In this document: one piece after another, positions 1 through 5,213 of the stretch
How the letters are laid out: every line of letters begins with the position of its first letter
Position numbering within the stretch: position 1 is the first letter of the stretch
Origin: an uncultured Sphingomonadales bacterium
Lineage (GTDB): Bacteria > Pseudomonadota > Alphaproteobacteria > Sphingomonadales > Sphingomonadaceae
Direction of reading: 5' to 3'
Length of the DNA: 5,213 nucleotides
Assembly: GCA_903828025.1 (NCBI GenBank)
Contig: CAIKKO010000211.1
Location: 1-5,213 of the forward strand
Translations under genes and position numbers: made by a program
Notes under the pieces: model-generated
Database searches by the model: none
The model's input: only the letters and a program-made list of their open reading frames with translations
What the model was told of the DNA's origin: nothing

Positions 1-78
1 AGCCCGGCAGCAGCATAGCGGGCGGCTTGCGCGCCGCGCCGACGCCGCCGGGGGTGCCAGTGTAGATCACGTCGCCCG
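1..78. repeat. Exact 78-bp direct repeat, copy A (partner 663-740)
   Basis: Bases 1-78 are identical to 663-740 in the same orientation, by base-by-base comparison. Copy B lies inside the FAH-family gene (its codons around 237-262); copy A lies at the window edge and is joined at 78/79 to an acyl-CoA dehydrogenase gene. The repeat may extend leftward beyond the window. The copies are separated by 584 bases. Perfect identity means a very recent duplication or an assembly artefact. Confidence 0.97.
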
Positions 79-433
79 AAAGGATGCCGGGGAGGTACTT
101 GGCCTTCTGTTCGGGCGTGCCAAACGTGTAGATCACCGGGCCGACCATCGAAAGGCCGAAGGGCATCAGGCGGATGCAGTCCGCGCGCGCGGTCTCTTCA
201 GACCAGATGTACTTCTGCGTCGCGGTCCAGCCGGTGCCGCCATATTCGACCGGCCAGGCCGGCGCGATCCAGCCCTTCTTGGCCAGAACCTTGTGCCACG
301 AGAGGAAGTCCTCCTTGGACAGCTCATCGCCCTCATCCTGCTTGCCGCGCAGATCGGCCGGATAATTTTCGGCAATGAACGTGCGCACTTCCTGCTGGAA
401 GGCCAGATCCTCGGGGCTGAAATCAAGATGCAC
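1..433 (-). CDS. Acyl-CoA dehydrogenase N-terminal part, joined in frame to a duplicated FAH fragment (3' partial)
   Basis: Residues 1-118 read as the N-terminal helical domain of an acyl-CoA dehydrogenase (FAD-dependent alpha,beta-oxidation of acyl-CoA thioesters): opening MHLDFSPEDLAF, then WIAPAWPVEYGGTGW at 55-69 and FGTPEQKAKYLPGILSG at 104-120, all typical of the family. The start is a GTG at 433-431, with a GGGAG ribosome binding site at 445-441 and 7 bases of spacing; no nearby ATG fits as well. A normal member has about 380-400 residues and continues after LPGILSG with a W-C-Q-G-x-S-E-P-G-x-G-S segment lining the flavin site. Here, from codon 119, the frame continues as DVIYTGTPGGVG, which is residues 238 onward of the FAH-family enzyme encoded at 601-1446, and it stays in frame to the window edge. 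As read, the product has no flavin or substrate site of its own and would be inactive. It is either a misassembly or a gene broken by recombination. The dehydrogenase identity is secure; the reality of the fusion is not. Confidence 0.8.
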   Translation of the reverse strand, partial: MHLDFSPEDLAFQQEVRTFIAENYPADLRGKQDEGDELSKEDFLSWHKVLAKKGWIAPAWPVEYGGTGWTATQKYIWSEETARADCIRLMPFGLSMVGPVIYTFGTPEQKAKYLPGILSGDVIYTGTPGGVGAARKPPAMLLPG

Positions 434-440
434 GGGCGTT

Positions 441-445
441 CTCCC
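441..445 (-). promoter_or_regulatory. Ribosome binding site of the acyl-CoA dehydrogenase GTG start
   Basis: On the minus strand GGGAG is followed by AACGCCC and then GTG at 433. This spacing of 7 bases decides the start: GTG rather than a distant ATG in another frame. A 10-bp perfect palindrome, ATACGCGTAT (448-457), lies immediately upstream; its role is unknown. Confidence 0.7.
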
Positions 446-504
446 TTATACGCGTATGGCTTTGCGGCCTTGAGGCCTTGTCCGGTCACGGTATGGCATG
501 AATC

Positions 505-523
505 GGGTTTCGGGATGAAACCC
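505..523 (-). other. Hairpin in the leader between FAH and acyl-CoA dehydrogenase genes
   Basis: GGGTTTC (505-511) and GAAACCC (517-523) form a perfect 7-bp stem with a 5-base loop. It lies downstream of the FAH stop and upstream of the dehydrogenase start, both on the minus strand. There is no T-run after it in either direction, so it is not a standard intrinsic terminator. It could be a mRNA 3' end structure for FAH or a leader element of the dehydrogenase gene. Confidence 0.4.
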
Positions 524-549
524 AATCTCTGCCCCGACCATCCCCGCTG

Positions 550-565
550 TTTACGTAAACGTCAA
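550..565 (-). promoter_or_regulatory. Candidate MerR/LiuR-type operator overlapping a -35-like TTGACG
   Basis: The minus strand reads TTGACGTTTACGTAAA, an imperfect dyad (TTGACG...CGTAAA). Overlapping it is a perfect 12-bp palindrome, GTTTACGTAAAC, at 549-560. From memory, this resembles the operators of LiuR, the MerR-family regulator of leucine/isovalerate and related acyl-CoA degradation in proteobacteria. The site lies 117 bases upstream of the acyl-CoA dehydrogenase GTG, and it starts with a -35-like TTGACG, as MerR-type promoters often do. I cannot find a good -10 at 17-19 bases from it (TGGTCG at 19 bases is poor). No regulator gene lies in the window. The match to a known consensus is recollection; the palindrome is directly visible. 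Confidence 0.5.
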
Positions 566-600
566 GTGCACATTTGGTGCCCGCGATCGGTATCTGCCGC

Positions 601-1446
601 TCACTCGGCGACGCAGGCCGCCTCGATGGCGCCCAGCCCGTCGATCTCGCAGCGCACGCGGCAGCCCGGCAGCAGCATAGCGGGCGGCTTGCGCGCCGCG
701 CCGACGCCGCCGGGGGTGCCAGTGTAGATCACGTCGCCCGGCTCCAGCGTCATCACCTTGGAGAGCTCGGCAATCTGGTCCCACACCGAAAAGATCAGGT
801 GCTGCGTGCTGGAATCCTGCCGCACTTCGCCATCGACCAGGCAGCGGATACCCAGCGCGTGGACATCGCCCGCCGCGTCCGCCGTGGTGATCCACGGGCC
901 GAACGGGGCGTGCGTGTCAAACCCCTTGCCCAGCGTGAACTGCGGCGTCAGGCGCTGCCACACGCGCTCGCTCACATCGTTGCCAACGCAGTAGCCGAAC
1001 ACATGCGCGGGCGCGTCGTCCTTGGCGATATGGCGGCCGCCCTTGCCGATCACCACGACCATCTCGACCTCGTAATCGGTCATGGTCGAGCCGCGCGGGA
1101 TCTGGATATCCGCATAAGGGCCGTTGACCGCAGTGCCGGGCTTGGTGAACCACATCTGATGCGCGGGCGTTTGCATCCCGGTTTCGGCGATGTGATCGGC
1201 ATAGTTGAGGCCGATGGCGAGAATCTTGCCGGGGCGCGGCACCGGCGCGAGCAGGCTGACCGAGGCGAGATCCAGCGCGCCCTCACGCGCTGCCGCCGCC
1301 GCTGCCACCGCGCCGTGCAGCGCATCCCAGTTGGCGATCAGTGTCAACATATCGGGTGCAATCGCGCCCAGCGGCACGATGGTGGTTTCGTCCACGACCA
1401 CGCCGGGCATGACGGCATCGCCGCTGGTGAACGTCGCAAGCTTCAT
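601..1446 (-). CDS. Fumarylacetoacetate hydrolase (FAH) family protein
   Basis: A complete 281-residue cytosolic enzyme of the FAH / 2-hydroxyhepta-2,4-diene-1,7-dioate isomerase / MhpD-like superfamily, whose members cleave or isomerise beta-diketo or 2-keto acids using a divalent metal. A short N-terminal domain (about 1-65) is followed by the catalytic fold. Visible motifs are GLNYADHIAETG (79-90, with His85 and Glu88 as the H-x-x-E pair), the metal ligands Glu126 and Glu128 in DYEVE plus Asp157 in GNDVSE, GKGFDTHAPFGPW (173-185, with the active-site Lys174), and GDVIYTGTPGGVG (237-249). All expected catalytic residues are present. The start chosen is ATG 1446, preceded by AGGAGA at 1457-1452 with 5 bases of spacing; an in-frame extension upstream lacks family similarity. 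The acyl-CoA dehydrogenase gene follows on the same strand after 167 bases, suggesting a catabolic cluster, though that gene may have its own promoter. The exact substrate cannot be read from sequence: fumarylpyruvate, acylpyruvate and oxalocrotonate-type acids are all possible. Codons 237-262 are duplicated at 1-78. Confidence 0.93.
   Translation of the reverse strand: MKLATFTSGDAVMPGVVVDETTIVPLGAIAPDMLTLIANWDALHGAVAAAAAAREGALDLASVSLLAPVPRPGKILAIGLNYADHIAETGMQTPAHQMWFTKPGTAVNGPYADIQIPRGSTMTDYEVEMVVVIGKGGRHIAKDDAPAHVFGYCVGNDVSERVWQRLTPQFTLGKGFDTHAPFGPWITTADAAGDVHALGIRCLVDGEVRQDSSTQHLIFSVWDQIAELSKVMTLEPGDVIYTGTPGGVGAARKPPAMLLPGCRVRCEIDGLGAIEAACVAE
663..740. repeat. Exact 78-bp direct repeat, copy B (partner 1-78)
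   Basis: This is the native copy: it sits in the middle of the continuous reading frame of the FAH-family gene, with normal family sequence on both sides. Copy A at 1-78 therefore appears to be the displaced one. Identity ends on the right at 740/741, where the FAH gene has CCG (Pro236, minus strand) and the chimeric gene has TCG (Ser119). Confidence 0.97.
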
Positions 1447-1802
1447 CGGTCTCTCCTGTGCCGGGCCAAGCTGGCCTGCCTCGCTTGCCCCGCCCCTGCT
1501 GGGCAAGCCGTGCCGCACCGGGATAGCGACAAATCGCACGGTTGGCGACTGGCGGTGCATGGCCCAACCATGCGCGATGGCAACGCACGCTCCCGTCACG
1601 ACTTGGGCCGAACTTGTGCAAATGCCCGGTGTGTGCGGCGCGCTGGAGGGATGAACCCGCCCGGTTACAAGGATTTACACCAAGCCGCGTGCCATCCCTA
1701 GGTTGCCCGGCACGCTGCATTGCCCTCCGGGGCGCCCCTGCTTAGGAATGGAGATCGGGCCTGCGCCGAAAGCGAGGCCCCTATTTGGGAATCGCGCAAA
1801 TC
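1447..1802. other. Divergent intergenic region between FAH and lipoprotein genes
   Basis: This stretch carries the leaders of two divergent genes and no supportable gene. On the minus side it holds the FAH ribosome binding site (1452-1457) and short hairpins (1464-1476, 1483-1508, 1557-1573). On the plus side a weak promoter candidate is TTACAC at 1674-1679 with TAGGTT 18 bases further on (about 3 of 6 matches at -10). I would not rely on it. No tRNA, terminator with a T-run, or repeat family is seen. Confidence 0.6.
1483..1508 (-). other. Hairpin or dyad in the FAH 5' leader
   Basis: GCTTGCCC (1483-1490) and GGGCAAGC (1501-1508) form a perfect 8-bp inverted repeat around a 10-base loop, 37-62 bases upstream of the FAH ATG. 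A second small dyad, GGCCA-AGC-TGGCC (1464-1476), lies between it and the ribosome binding site. On the minus-strand transcript both would fold as successive stem-loops. They could be an operator or a leader structure; in such GC-rich DNA, chance is also possible. Confidence 0.35.
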
Positions 1803-2342
1803 ATGAGAATCCCGAAAACCACCTTGCCCGGATCGTGTGCGCTGCTCCTGCTGATGGGGCTGGCGGCCTGTTCCGGCCCGATCGAGACTCGCTCGGGCAT
1901 CGCGGGCGCGCCGGTTGCGGCTGCCACCGCCGTGGCGCTCGTCCCCCTGCCCGAGAGTGCCAGCGCGGAGAGCCTTGCCGCCCGGACTGCCGTCGCCGAA
2001 GCGCTGGGGCGGCGCGGCTATCGCCTCGCGGATGATGCGCCGCTGCGGATCGACGTGGCGCTCGCCGAACGCGCGGCCGGGACCGACGTGCGCGCGCTGG
2101 CGGGTCCGGCACTCTCGCCGGCCAAGCGCCAGCGGTTGCTGCAGGATTGCCATGACCGGACCCACCGGCTCACGCTTGCGGCGTATGATCCGGCGCGGCC
2201 CGGGGTGACCCGCGTCTGGGCCGAAGAACACCATTGCAACGGCACGCTCGCCGCCAGCCTGCCCGCGCTGGCCGATCATGCCGTAGCCGCGCTCACCGCC
2301 GCCACGCCGGAGCGTATGACGCTGCGGGCCGGCCGGGACTGA
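1803..2342 (+). CDS. Small predicted lipoprotein of unknown function
   Basis: A 179-residue protein with a lipoprotein signal peptide: basic N-terminus (MRIPK), a hydrophobic stretch at about 12-19, and the lipobox LAAC at 20-23, so Cys23 would be lipidated. Ser24 at +2 suggests outer-membrane sorting by the usual rule. The mature part has two cysteines (116 and 145) that could form a disulfide in the periplasm, and an alpha/beta-looking segment RTAVAEALGRRGYRL (61-75) followed by a short beta stretch (LRIDVALAER). I do not recognise a named domain; the pattern is loosely like small envelope lipoproteins of the DUF4136 kind, but this is weak. Start choice is uncertain: ATG 1803 gives a normal signal peptide but a poorly spaced GGGA, while an in-frame TTG at 1785 (6 extra residues) has GAGG at 1774-1777 with 7 bases of spacing. 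The gene is convergent with the histidine kinase, with 22 bases between stops. Confidence 0.8.
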   Translation: MRIPKTTLPGSCALLLLMGLAACSGPIETRSGIAGAPVAAATAVALVPLPESASAESLAARTAVAEALGRRGYRLADDAPLRIDVALAERAAGTDVRALAGPALSPAKRQRLLQDCHDRTHRLTLAAYDPARPGVTRVWAEEHHCNGTLAASLPALADHAVAALTAATPERMTLRAGRD

Positions 2343-2362
2343 ACGGGACGGGACTGAACGGG
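2334..2362. repeat. Two-copy 15-bp tandem repeat at the lipoprotein stop codon
   Basis: The unit CGGGACTGAACGGGA (2334-2348) is repeated at 2349-2362, lacking only the final base. It spans the lipoprotein stop TGA (2340-2342) and fills the gap to the convergent histidine kinase gene. The second copy carries another ACTGA. It looks like a simple slippage duplication. No terminator hairpin with a T-run is visible between the two convergent genes. Confidence 0.85.
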
Positions 2363-2364
2363 CC

Positions 2365-4548
2365 TCAATCCTCCAGCGGCGCGCGGGGCAGCACCACTTC
2401 AAACGCCGCGCCATAGCCCTCGCGGTAGTTGTAAGCGGCGCGGCCGGCATGGCGCTCTGCCGTGGTTTGGACAAACGCCAGACCCAGCCCGGCGCTGCCC
2501 TTGCCGTCTGCCGCGCGGCCTTCGGCATAGAGCGCGAAGGGATCGGCCACGCGGCCCGGCGGCATCGGCGGCCCCGGCCCCTCCACAGCGAACACCACCT
2601 CATCCCCGCGCTGGCGCACCGCATAGGCGATCTCTGCGCCATCGGGGCCGAACTTGATCGCGTTCTCCAGCAAGTTGATCACCGCGCGCACCAGCATGCC
2701 CTGATCGCCCATGACCCACAGCTCACCCGCATCGCTGGCGTTGGTCAGCCGCGCGCCGCGCGTGCGGGCATAGGCGGCGACCATATCCGCCGCCTCGCGC
2801 GCCACATCGCTGAGATCGACCGGCTCCATCGTCATCGGCCGCCGCCGCGCGCGCACCAGCTGGACAAAGCTGTCGGCCAGCCGCAGGCCGTGCCGGGCGT
2901 GGCTGCGGATCTGCTCGACGAGAGGCGTGGGGAGCTGGTTGGGCAGCGCGGGCCGCTCCGCTTCGAGATCCTGCGATTCAAGCAGCCAGACAATCGCCGC
3001 ATTGGGCGAGCGCAGATCGTGCGAGAGGAACTGGAGCAAGTCCTCGCGCTCATCCGCCGCGCGCTGCAGCTCGGTGATATCGGTGAACGAGAGCACGCGC
3101 AGCCCCCCCTCGATCACCGCTTCGGACATCAGCAGCGAGCGCCCCGTCCGGTCGCGCAGCGGCACCCCGACTGCGGGCGCGCTGCCGAACATCAGGCTCA
3201 TCACCGCGCGGCTCGGTGCGCCGATCAGGCCGCTGCCGGACCGGCGCGTCGCGGCTTCGTTGGCCAGCACCACTTTGTCCTCGGCGTCGATCACCAGCAC
3301 CGCGCCGGGGAACTGCTCGATCACCTGGCTGATGAAGCCGCGCAGATAGCGCACTTGCGCGATGGCCGCCTGCAGCCGCGCCGCTTCGGCAGCGATGGTA
3401 TCGCCGCCCTGCCCGGCCGCCCGCGCGGGTGCGATCACACCGGGTTCGCGCAAAATGGCATCGGCTTCGGCGACCACGAAATGGTTGACCACCGTCAGCC
3501 GCCGCCAGCCCCACAGTGCATGGACCAGCAGGATGCCCGCCATCGTCGCGCTGGGCGGCAGCCAGATCCGCGCCAGCGGCAGCAGCGCGATGGAGACCAG
3601 CGGCACGGCGACCAGCAGCGTCGCGGCCAGCACCAGATTGCGGCTGGGGGTGAGCCGCAGGAACCCGATCAGCAGCACGATCAGCGGCAGCAGCGCCAGC
3701 GCCGCCAGCGGCCAGCCGCCGGGCGCGGCAATCGCGCTGCCACTCAGCAGCGTGTTGACGATGTTGGCCTGAATCTCCACGCCCGAAAGCAGCGAGCCCG
3801 CCGCCATCGGCACCGGGTGCATATCGCCCAGCCCCGGCGCGGTCGCGCCCACCAGCACCAGCTTGCCGCGCACCAGCGCGGGCGGCACTTCGCCTTTGGC
3901 AAGGCTGGCGAACGACACGCGGCGGAAGGCGTCCTTCCCGGCATAAGCGATCAGGAAGCGCCCGCGCGGTTCGCTTCGGTGCGCCCCCACTTGCCCCGCG
4001 CGGGCGAGCAAAGTGGGCAGCTGCGCGATTCGCTGGCCGCCAACGGCGAGCGCGGCCTCGGCCCCCCGGATCGTGCCGTCGGCATCGGGCAGGAGCTGCG
4101 CCGCGGCGGTCGGCACGGCAGGATCGGCAATGCCGGGGGCGGGCAACGACAGCCGGTCGGCACCGCTGTCTGCCGCGTCGATCAACGAAGGCAGAAACAC
4201 CGGCCGCGCCTGCGCAATCGCCGCGCCCAGCGCCGCATCATCGCCCGAAGGCTCGAAAAACAGCACATCATAGGCGGTCCCGGCTGGCCGGTAGCCCGCC
4301 AGCATGGTCAGCGCGCGGGTGTGGACTTGCCGCGACCACGGCCAGCGGCCGATTGCCGCAAGGCTCGCCTCGTCGATCTCGGCAATCAGGATGCGGTCAT
4401 CCGCCGCAGGCGCGGCAAGGCCCGAGGCCAGATCGTAGATCCGGGTATCGAGCGCGCCCAGCCAGGCCCCGCGCGCAGCAAAGGCCACCAGCAAACACGA
4501 GAGGATCACTACCAGTGCCCACTCGGCATGCAGGCGGCGGGTCAGCAA
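2365..4548 (-). CDS. CHASE2-domain sensor histidine kinase
   Basis: A 727-residue inner-membrane sensor kinase. Order: membrane helix (about 11-30); periplasmic CHASE2 domain (about 32-275) with motifs DRILIAEIDEASLAAIGRWP (51-70), GKLVLVGATAPGLGD (228-242) and SGVEIQANIVNTLL (255-268); further membrane helices (about 280-297, 305-323 and 333-347); a helical linker; a PAS domain (about 405-495); HisKA with the H-box FLSHDLRSP (507-515), His510 being the predicted phosphorylated residue; then HATPase_c with N-box NLLENAIKFG (625-634), F-box-like DPFALY and G2-box GSAGLGL (684-690). The G1 box is unusual: VEGPG (655-659), where D-x-G-x-G is expected, has Val655 in place of the conserved adenine-contacting Asp. 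The start is taken as TTG 4548, since no ATG or GTG precedes the membrane helix usefully; it lies 7 bases after the upstream stop, so translational coupling is likely. The binding site is weak (GAG at 4557-4555). No receiver domain is attached; the partner regulator is outside the window. Family assignment is firm; the signal sensed is unknown. Confidence 0.92.
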   Translation of the reverse strand: MLTRRLHAEWALVVILSCLLVAFAARGAWLGALDTRIYDLASGLAAPAADDRILIAEIDEASLAAIGRWPWSRQVHTRALTMLAGYRPAGTAYDVLFFEPSGDDAALGAAIAQARPVFLPSLIDAADSGADRLSLPAPGIADPAVPTAAAQLLPDADGTIRGAEAALAVGGQRIAQLPTLLARAGQVGAHRSEPRGRFLIAYAGKDAFRRVSFASLAKGEVPPALVRGKLVLVGATAPGLGDMHPVPMAAGSLLSGVEIQANIVNTLLSGSAIAAPGGWPLAALALLPLIVLLIGFLRLTPSRNLVLAATLLVAVPLVSIALLPLARIWLPPSATMAGILLVHALWGWRRLTVVNHFVVAEADAILREPGVIAPARAAGQGGDTIAAEAARLQAAIAQVRYLRGFISQVIEQFPGAVLVIDAEDKVVLANEAATRRSGSGLIGAPSRAVMSLMFGSAPAVGVPLRDRTGRSLLMSEAVIEGGLRVLSFTDITELQRAADEREDLLQFLSHDLRSPNAAIVWLLESQDLEAERPALPNQLPTPLVEQIRSHARHGLRLADSFVQLVRARRRPMTMEPVDLSDVAREAADMVAAYARTRGARLTNASDAGELWVMGDQGMLVRAVINLLENAIKFGPDGAEIAYAVRQRGDEVVFAVEGPGPPMPPGRVADPFALYAEGRAADGKGSAGLGLAFVQTTAERHAGRAAYNYREGYGAAFEVVLPRAPLED

Positions 4549-4555
4549 GGGCCGC

Positions 4556-5213
4556 TCATGGCTCCGGCGCGGCGACGATGAGCTTCTCGAACGGGAGCCA
4601 GGTTTCGGTCACCTCGCCGTCGGCGAACTGCTGCACCCCCACGCGCCAGTAATACGTGCCGGTGCCGAACCCGTTGAGCGTGATCCCCTCGCTCTCAAGC
4701 CCCGGCTCGTCGATCACCGGATCGGTGCCCTTGGCATCGCGCGCCAGCTGGAAGCGGTAGAGCCTGCGCCCCGCCCCCGGCCCGCCCCACTTGAACACCA
4801 TGCTATCCGCATCTGCCGAGACGCTGGCGGAAAGCCCGGTCAGCCGCCGCCGCATCGCGTATGTCTGCGCTTCGCCCTCCAGCCCCGAGGCGGCAATCGC
4901 GCTCGCGCGGACGAACAAGCGGCCATCGGGAATGTCCGCAAGCTCGAACGCCGGGGCGGCCGATTGCCGGTCGGCGATCACGTCGGTGAACGTCGCGTCC
5001 TTCGCAATCTGCAAGTGATAGCCGACGGCCCCCGCTGCGCTCGCGTAGGCCAGCCGCACCAGCGGATCGACCTGCACTTTGCCCGGCGCGGTGAGCGCGG
5101 GCGCGGGCAGCAGCGCTTCGCGGGTCAGCCCCTTGTCGGACACGACCGCGCCATAGCCTTTGCCGATGGGTTCGGGCTCTGCCCCCGCCGCGCCCGCCGC
5201 CACCGTGCCATCG
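4556..5213 (-). CDS. FecR-domain-like exported protein with two Ig/Fn3-like repeats (5' partial)
   Basis: Only the C-terminal 218 residues are inside the window; the frame is open to the edge and the start lies beyond 5213. The visible N-terminal part (DGTVAAG, then GKGYGAVVSDKG and LLPAP) matches the end of a FecR-type beta domain and its following proline linker, as found in FecR/LysM-type envelope proteins. Two related modules of about 75-90 residues follow, each with the pattern Y-x-(F/L)-Q-(I/L)-A-(K/R)-D near the start and a late beta strand (LFVRASAI in the first, TYYWRVGV in the second), resembling Ig/Fn3 folds in which internal duplication is visible. A periplasmic or surface location is inferred. 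The stop is 7 bases before the kinase start, so the two genes almost certainly form one operon. A FecR-like protein beside a CHASE2 kinase suggests an envelope sensing pair, with this protein possibly acting as scaffold or ligand for the CHASE2 domain; that role is inference. A GTG at 5203 is in frame but would cut through the FecR-like segment, so it is treated as an internal valine. Confidence 0.75.
   Translation of the reverse strand, partial: DGTVAAGAAGAEPEPIGKGYGAVVSDKGLTREALLPAPALTAPGKVQVDPLVRLAYASAAGAVGYHLQIAKDATFTDVIADRQSAAPAFELADIPDGRLFVRASAIAASGLEGEAQTYAMRRRLTGLSASVSADADSMVFKWGGPGAGRRLYRFQLARDAKGTDPVIDEPGLESEGITLNGFGTGTYYWRVGVQQFADGEVTETWLPFEKLIVAAPEP

Noticed and set aside
1..78. 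Mobile element or attachment-site duplication
   Set aside because: No integrase, transposase or terminal inverted repeats are present, and the repeat is coding sequence of a metabolic gene, which fits recombination or misassembly better.
505..523. Intrinsic terminator for the FAH gene
   Set aside because: The stem is only 7 bp and there is no T-run on the minus-strand side, so it is kept only as an unassigned hairpin.
1447..1599. N-terminal extension of the FAH enzyme in the same frame
   Set aside because: The extra residues do not resemble the family and the ATG at 1446 has a well-placed ribosome binding site.
574..1701. Long open frame (375 codons) on the plus strand opposite the FAH gene
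   Set aside because: It is antisense to a complete enzyme gene with all catalytic residues and has a low-complexity Arg/His/Ala composition; it is a shadow.
1651..1701. Possible 16-codon leader peptide (MNPPGYKD...) preceded by GGAGGG
   Set aside because: The purine-rich site abuts the ATG, so spacing is too short; there is no regulatory codon run or attenuator-like structure before the lipoprotein gene.
2334..2362. Bidirectional terminator between the convergent genes
   Set aside because: The sequence is a direct tandem repeat, not an inverted repeat, and there is no hairpin or T-run.
2449..4581. Long open frame (710 codons) on the plus strand opposite the histidine kinase
   Set aside because: The predicted protein is dominated by Arg, His, Gln, Ala and Pro with no domain pattern, as expected for antisense frames in GC-rich DNA; the minus strand carries clear family motifs throughout.

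Overview
The window is GC-rich, densely coded DNA. It resembles an alphaproteobacterium of the sphingomonad type (Sphingomonas / Novosphingobium / Erythrobacter relatives), judging by GC-ending codons, the catabolic acyl-CoA dehydrogenase and fumarylacetoacetate-hydrolase genes, and the FecR-like plus CHASE2-histidine-kinase gene pair. This assignment is inference; no rRNA or marker gene is present.

Layout: (1) 1-433, minus strand: the first 118 codons of an acyl-CoA dehydrogenase run in frame into an exact 78-bp copy of part of the neighbouring hydrolase gene, which reaches the window edge. (2) 434-600: a leader region with a MerR/LiuR-like palindromic site (550-565) and a hairpin. (3) 601-1446, minus: a complete fumarylacetoacetate hydrolase (FAH) family enzyme. 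(4) 1447-1802: a divergent intergenic region with hairpins in the FAH leader and no clear promoter. (5) 1803-2342, plus: a small lipoprotein of unknown function. (6) 2365-4548, minus, convergent with the lipoprotein: a 727-residue membrane sensor histidine kinase (CHASE2 - membrane helices - PAS - HisKA - HATPase_c). (7) 4556-5213, minus: the C-terminal part of an exported FecR-like protein with two Ig/Fn3-like repeats, lying directly upstream of the kinase and very probably co-transcribed with it.

Two functional groups are visible. The left half is catabolic: acyl-CoA oxidation beside an FAH-family hydrolase, with an operator candidate of the kind linked to branched-chain amino acid or fatty acid degradation. 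The right half is a sensing module: a periplasmic FecR/Fn3 protein and a CHASE2 kinase in one transcription unit. No response regulator lies inside the window.

The most notable observation is the join at position 78/79. It is either an assembly or library chimera or a real intragenic recombination that created an in-frame enzyme fusion. I see no mobile element, CRISPR array, tRNA or rRNA, and no convincing undescribed multi-gene system.
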